From: RGIG2161 sp964525525
GTDB taxonomy: Bacteria; Bacillota; Clostridia; Oscillospirales; CAG-272
Assembly (NCBI GenBank): GCA_964525525.1
Contig: CAZGHD010000006.1
Location: 1-32,952 of the forward strand
Length of the DNA stretch: 32,952 nucleotides
Direction of reading: 5' to 3'
Below, in pieces: positions 31,285 to 32,952 of the stretch; within the stretch, counting starts at the first letter, position 1, and every line of letters begins with the position of its first letter. A model generated the notes under the pieces. That model saw only the letters and a program-made list of their open reading frames with translations, did no database searches and had not been told where the DNA came from. The position numbers were made by a program, and so were the translations under genes.

Positions 31285-31901
31285 TACCGTTTCTCCGCAA
31301 CGAATATATATGCAAATTCGGTTTCATAACGTTCAAGCACCGTTAACCCGGAATTTTCGATATATTTTTCCATCTCAGACGGCGTATCGGGAAATACCGT
31401 GATTTTCCTCGTTCCTGTGTCTATAAATCCGTCTTGATTTTTATCAATCGACAAAACGAACCTGCCGCCGTCATTTAATAAATCAAAAACTTTATTTACC
31501 GCTTTCTGCTTTTCCTCAACGTGCATAAAGGTCAACGAGGAATAGACAACGTCAAATTTTTGAGAAAATTCAAAGGTCAAAAAGTCACCGCAGATCAAGC
31601 CGGCATTACTTTGACCTATAAGATTTTCCATTGCGCGCTCCACAGTTTTCGGGGAAATATCAATACCTAAAAACTCGCCGCACAAAGGAGCCACACGAAC
31701 TGCAAGCCTGCCTGTCCCGACCCCGATCTCAAGGACTGATTTATTATTATCAAGTCCCATTTTATCAATGAATTTCTGTCCGTCCCATTTGTCCATATAA
31801 TCGCGTAAGGGTTTTGGATCGTGCACAGGATCATTGTTTTCGCCAATGAGTAGGTCGTAATGAGTGATAACTTGGTCTTCATAGGAATACTTTTTAGTCA
31901 C
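31284..31901 (-). CDS. Class I SAM-dependent methyltransferase
   Basis: This 205-residue protein has the Rossmann-type SAM-binding motif VLEIGVGTGRLA at about 56-67, the acidic ribose-binding residue in FLGIDISPKTVERA, and a motif IV-like region, VVYSSLTFMHVEE. Later strands (GGRFVLSIDKNQDG) fit the fold. The acceptor is unknown; the sequence resembles small-molecule methyltransferases of the type 11/25 group. The start is GTG at 31901, with GGGAG six bases upstream. It follows the GrpB fusion by 23 bases. Confidence 0.86.
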   Translation of the reverse strand: MTKKYSYEDQVITHYDLLIGENNDPVHDPKPLRDYMDKWDGQKFIDKMGLDNNKSVLEIGVGTGRLAVRVAPLCGEFLGIDISPKTVERAMENLIGQSNAGLICGDFLTFEFSQKFDVVYSSLTFMHVEEKQKAVNKVFDLLNDGGRFVLSIDKNQDGFIDTGTRKITVFPDTPSEMEKYIENSGLTVLERYETEFAYIFVAEKR

Positions 31902-31924
31902 GATAAACTCCCTACCTCTTTACA

Positions 31925-32800
31925 TTAATTAAAAGCTTCTATTTCACTATCATAATATTGCTCTTGAAAGTGAACGGAACTATACATTTCCTCCGCCGTA
32001 AAACTCTTGCCAATCGGCGCGGCAACGAGTTTATCCTCAACGTCGTTATGACGGTGCACTATTCCGATGATTTGCACTGTATATTCTTGTACGGGCTCAC
32101 CCACACCAAGCAAATATACGTCAAGCTCCTCGCCATCACCGCCAAGCACGTCGGGAATATATCCGTAATTTATAGGATAAGTCAAGCTGTATTCTTCTTT
32201 TTTATGTATATATCCAATAGGACGGTCAATTTTTATATCTACAGTTCTCCCGAGATAAGACTTAACAAGCGCCTTTCTCAAGGTATAAACGATAAAATCG
32301 TGTTTACCTTTCAGATATTTCTCCCTGCCACTATCAACAGGAGATTCTTCCGCAAGAGATATTTTCAAATTTTCATATTCTTTAGCAATAGAAGGAGTGT
32401 TGTTCAGATAATCTCTGAAATTCACGTAATTTATCCACTCCATGCTTCCGGTTTTAACGATGTGGATAAAGTGAGTTTGCATATCTCCGGTTCCGTCATA
32501 AAGACTACCCGAGGCAAAAAGTAACTGCCATTCAATATCAACGTGCGGACGGTAGTAAAACCCGTTTGATTTCAATTCATCCTCATATTTTAATACTTCA
32601 TCAAAATCATCTACGGCAACCGCAATATCAATTATCGGTTTAGCCTTTATGGCATGAATAGCTGTGCTTCCAACGTGCTGAATATCTTTAATAACGTTTC
32701 CCAAGATACTTTTCAGTAGAGAAATCGTGTTTTGTGCATCAATTTCCCACTCTATCTCGTGTTCGTGTAGTTCAACAGTTCCTCGCTTTAATCCAATCAT
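31925..32800 (-). CDS. GrpB-family nucleotidyltransferase fused to inorganic-pyrophosphatase-like domain
   Basis: Residues 1 to about 175 form a GrpB (UPF0157) domain, a nucleotidyltransferase-fold protein with HVGSTAIHAIKAKPIIDIAV (GST at 44-46 and downstream Asp). GrpB is linked by annotation to CoaE-like or unknown nucleotide transfer. From about 184 to the end at 291 follows a small pyrophosphatase-like domain: VDIKIDRPIGYIHKK, YPINYGYIPDVLGGDGEELD, VHRHNDVEDKLVAAPIGKSF and VHFQEQYYDSEIEAF. The DGEELD loop keeps two of the three canonical acidic residues and has Glu for the third. ATG at 32800 has GGTG six bases upstream; a GTG at 32812 would add four residues. It follows a terminator closely and heads a gene string. 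Confidence 0.85.
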   Translation of the reverse strand: MIGLKRGTVELHEHEIEWEIDAQNTISLLKSILGNVIKDIQHVGSTAIHAIKAKPIIDIAVAVDDFDEVLKYEDELKSNGFYYRPHVDIEWQLLFASGSLYDGTGDMQTHFIHIVKTGSMEWINYVNFRDYLNNTPSIAKEYENLKISLAEESPVDSGREKYLKGKHDFIVYTLRKALVKSYLGRTVDIKIDRPIGYIHKKEEYSLTYPINYGYIPDVLGGDGEELDVYLLGVGEPVQEYTVQIIGIVHRHNDVEDKLVAAPIGKSFTAEEMYSSVHFQEQYYDSEIEAFN

Positions 32801-32837
32801 TAAATTCACCACCCTTTAAATGAAAATTTGGCTAAAA

Positions 32838-32862
32838 AAGGCTGCAAACAATTTGCAGCCTT
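32838..32862 (-). terminator. Rho-independent terminator at right edge
   Basis: AAGGCTGCAAA and TTTGCAGCCTT form a perfect 11-bp stem with a 3-base loop. On the minus strand it is followed by TTTTTT-like sequence (the second arm's TT plus four more Ts). It would end a minus-strand transcript entering from the right. On the plus strand the tail is TTAAAATTTATTT, weaker. Confidence 0.88.
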
Positions 32863-32952
32863 AAAATTTATTTATATATGCGTTCACTCAAAACCGAATA
32901 AAAGGGAGATAGAGGTAAAACAGAAACTCAAAGCATGAACCATTGGATAGTT
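32863..32952. other. Right-edge sequence, no gene assigned
   Basis: Ninety bases lie beyond the terminator. Minus-strand reading from the edge is open for 22 codons to a TGA at 32884-32886 (NYPMVHALSFCFTSISLLF then GFE), and a second frame is open for 20 codons. Either could be the tail of a gene outside the window, but neither is recognisable. On the plus strand an ATG at 32935 opens six codons to the edge. None is supported. Confidence 0.3.

Noticed and set aside
32884..32952. Possible C-terminal fragment of a minus-strand gene at the right edge
   Set aside because: Twenty-two codons open to the edge, but another frame is also open and neither is recognisable; support is too weak for a gene call.

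Overview
The window looks like chromosomal housekeeping DNA from a low-to-mid-GC, spore-forming-lineage Firmicute of class Clostridia, probably an uncultured gut type. The reasons are the Gram-positive replicative polymerase PolC, the sporulation protein YunB, RqcH, the miaB-ymcA/ylbF-mutS neighbourhood, and the gene order rpsB-tsf-pyrH-frr-uppS-cdsA-dxr-rseP-ispG-polC. Strong Shine-Dalgarno sites and TTGACA/TATAAT-type promoters agree. I found no tRNA, rRNA, CRISPR array, insertion sequence, prophage or origin. Nearly everything is on the minus strand, so transcription runs right to left; the one clear plus-strand gene is yunB. No gene-free stretch exceeds 300 bases; the longest is the 268-base gap between rpsB and yunB.

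Layout from right to left. (1) 32884-27782: after a strong terminator at the right edge comes a tightly packed set: a GrpB/pyrophosphatase-like fusion, a methyltransferase, two GNAT acetyltransferases, the ribosome-quality-control factor rqcH and a small P-loop kinase that converges on yunB. (2) 26963-25020: promoter, structured leader, rpsB, tsf, terminator. (3) 25000-14027: promoter, then pyrH, frr, uppS, cdsA, dxr, rseP, ispG and polC. This couples nucleotide supply, ribosome recycling, isoprenoid and envelope lipid synthesis, regulated proteolysis and replication. (4) 13989-3547: a promoter overlapped by a perfect 12-bp dyad, then a ten-gene histidine operon (hisZ, G, D, C, B, H, A, F, I, E), followed without a visible break by a NusG-domain-II protein, a Gx-family membrane protein, the flavin transferase ApbE and a VTT/TVP38 membrane protein, ending at a hairpin terminator. 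(5) 3545-1: promoter, miaB, a YmcA/YlbF-family gene and the first ~540 codons of mutS, which runs off the left edge.

The his genes cover PRPP and ATP to histidine except for a recognisable histidinol-phosphate phosphatase, because HisB is the monofunctional dehydratase form. The short HisG and the HisZ subunit form one feedback-controlled enzyme. The NusG_II/Gx/ApbE trio looks like a flavinylation or membrane redox module that has joined the his transcription unit.

I see no clear evidence of a wholly new system. The observations most worth checking are the his operator-like dyad, the redox trio at the end of the his operon, the GrpB/pyrophosphatase fusion, the Cys/His-rich tail on the YmcA/YlbF protein, the altered UMP-binding motif of PyrH and the structured rpsB leader.
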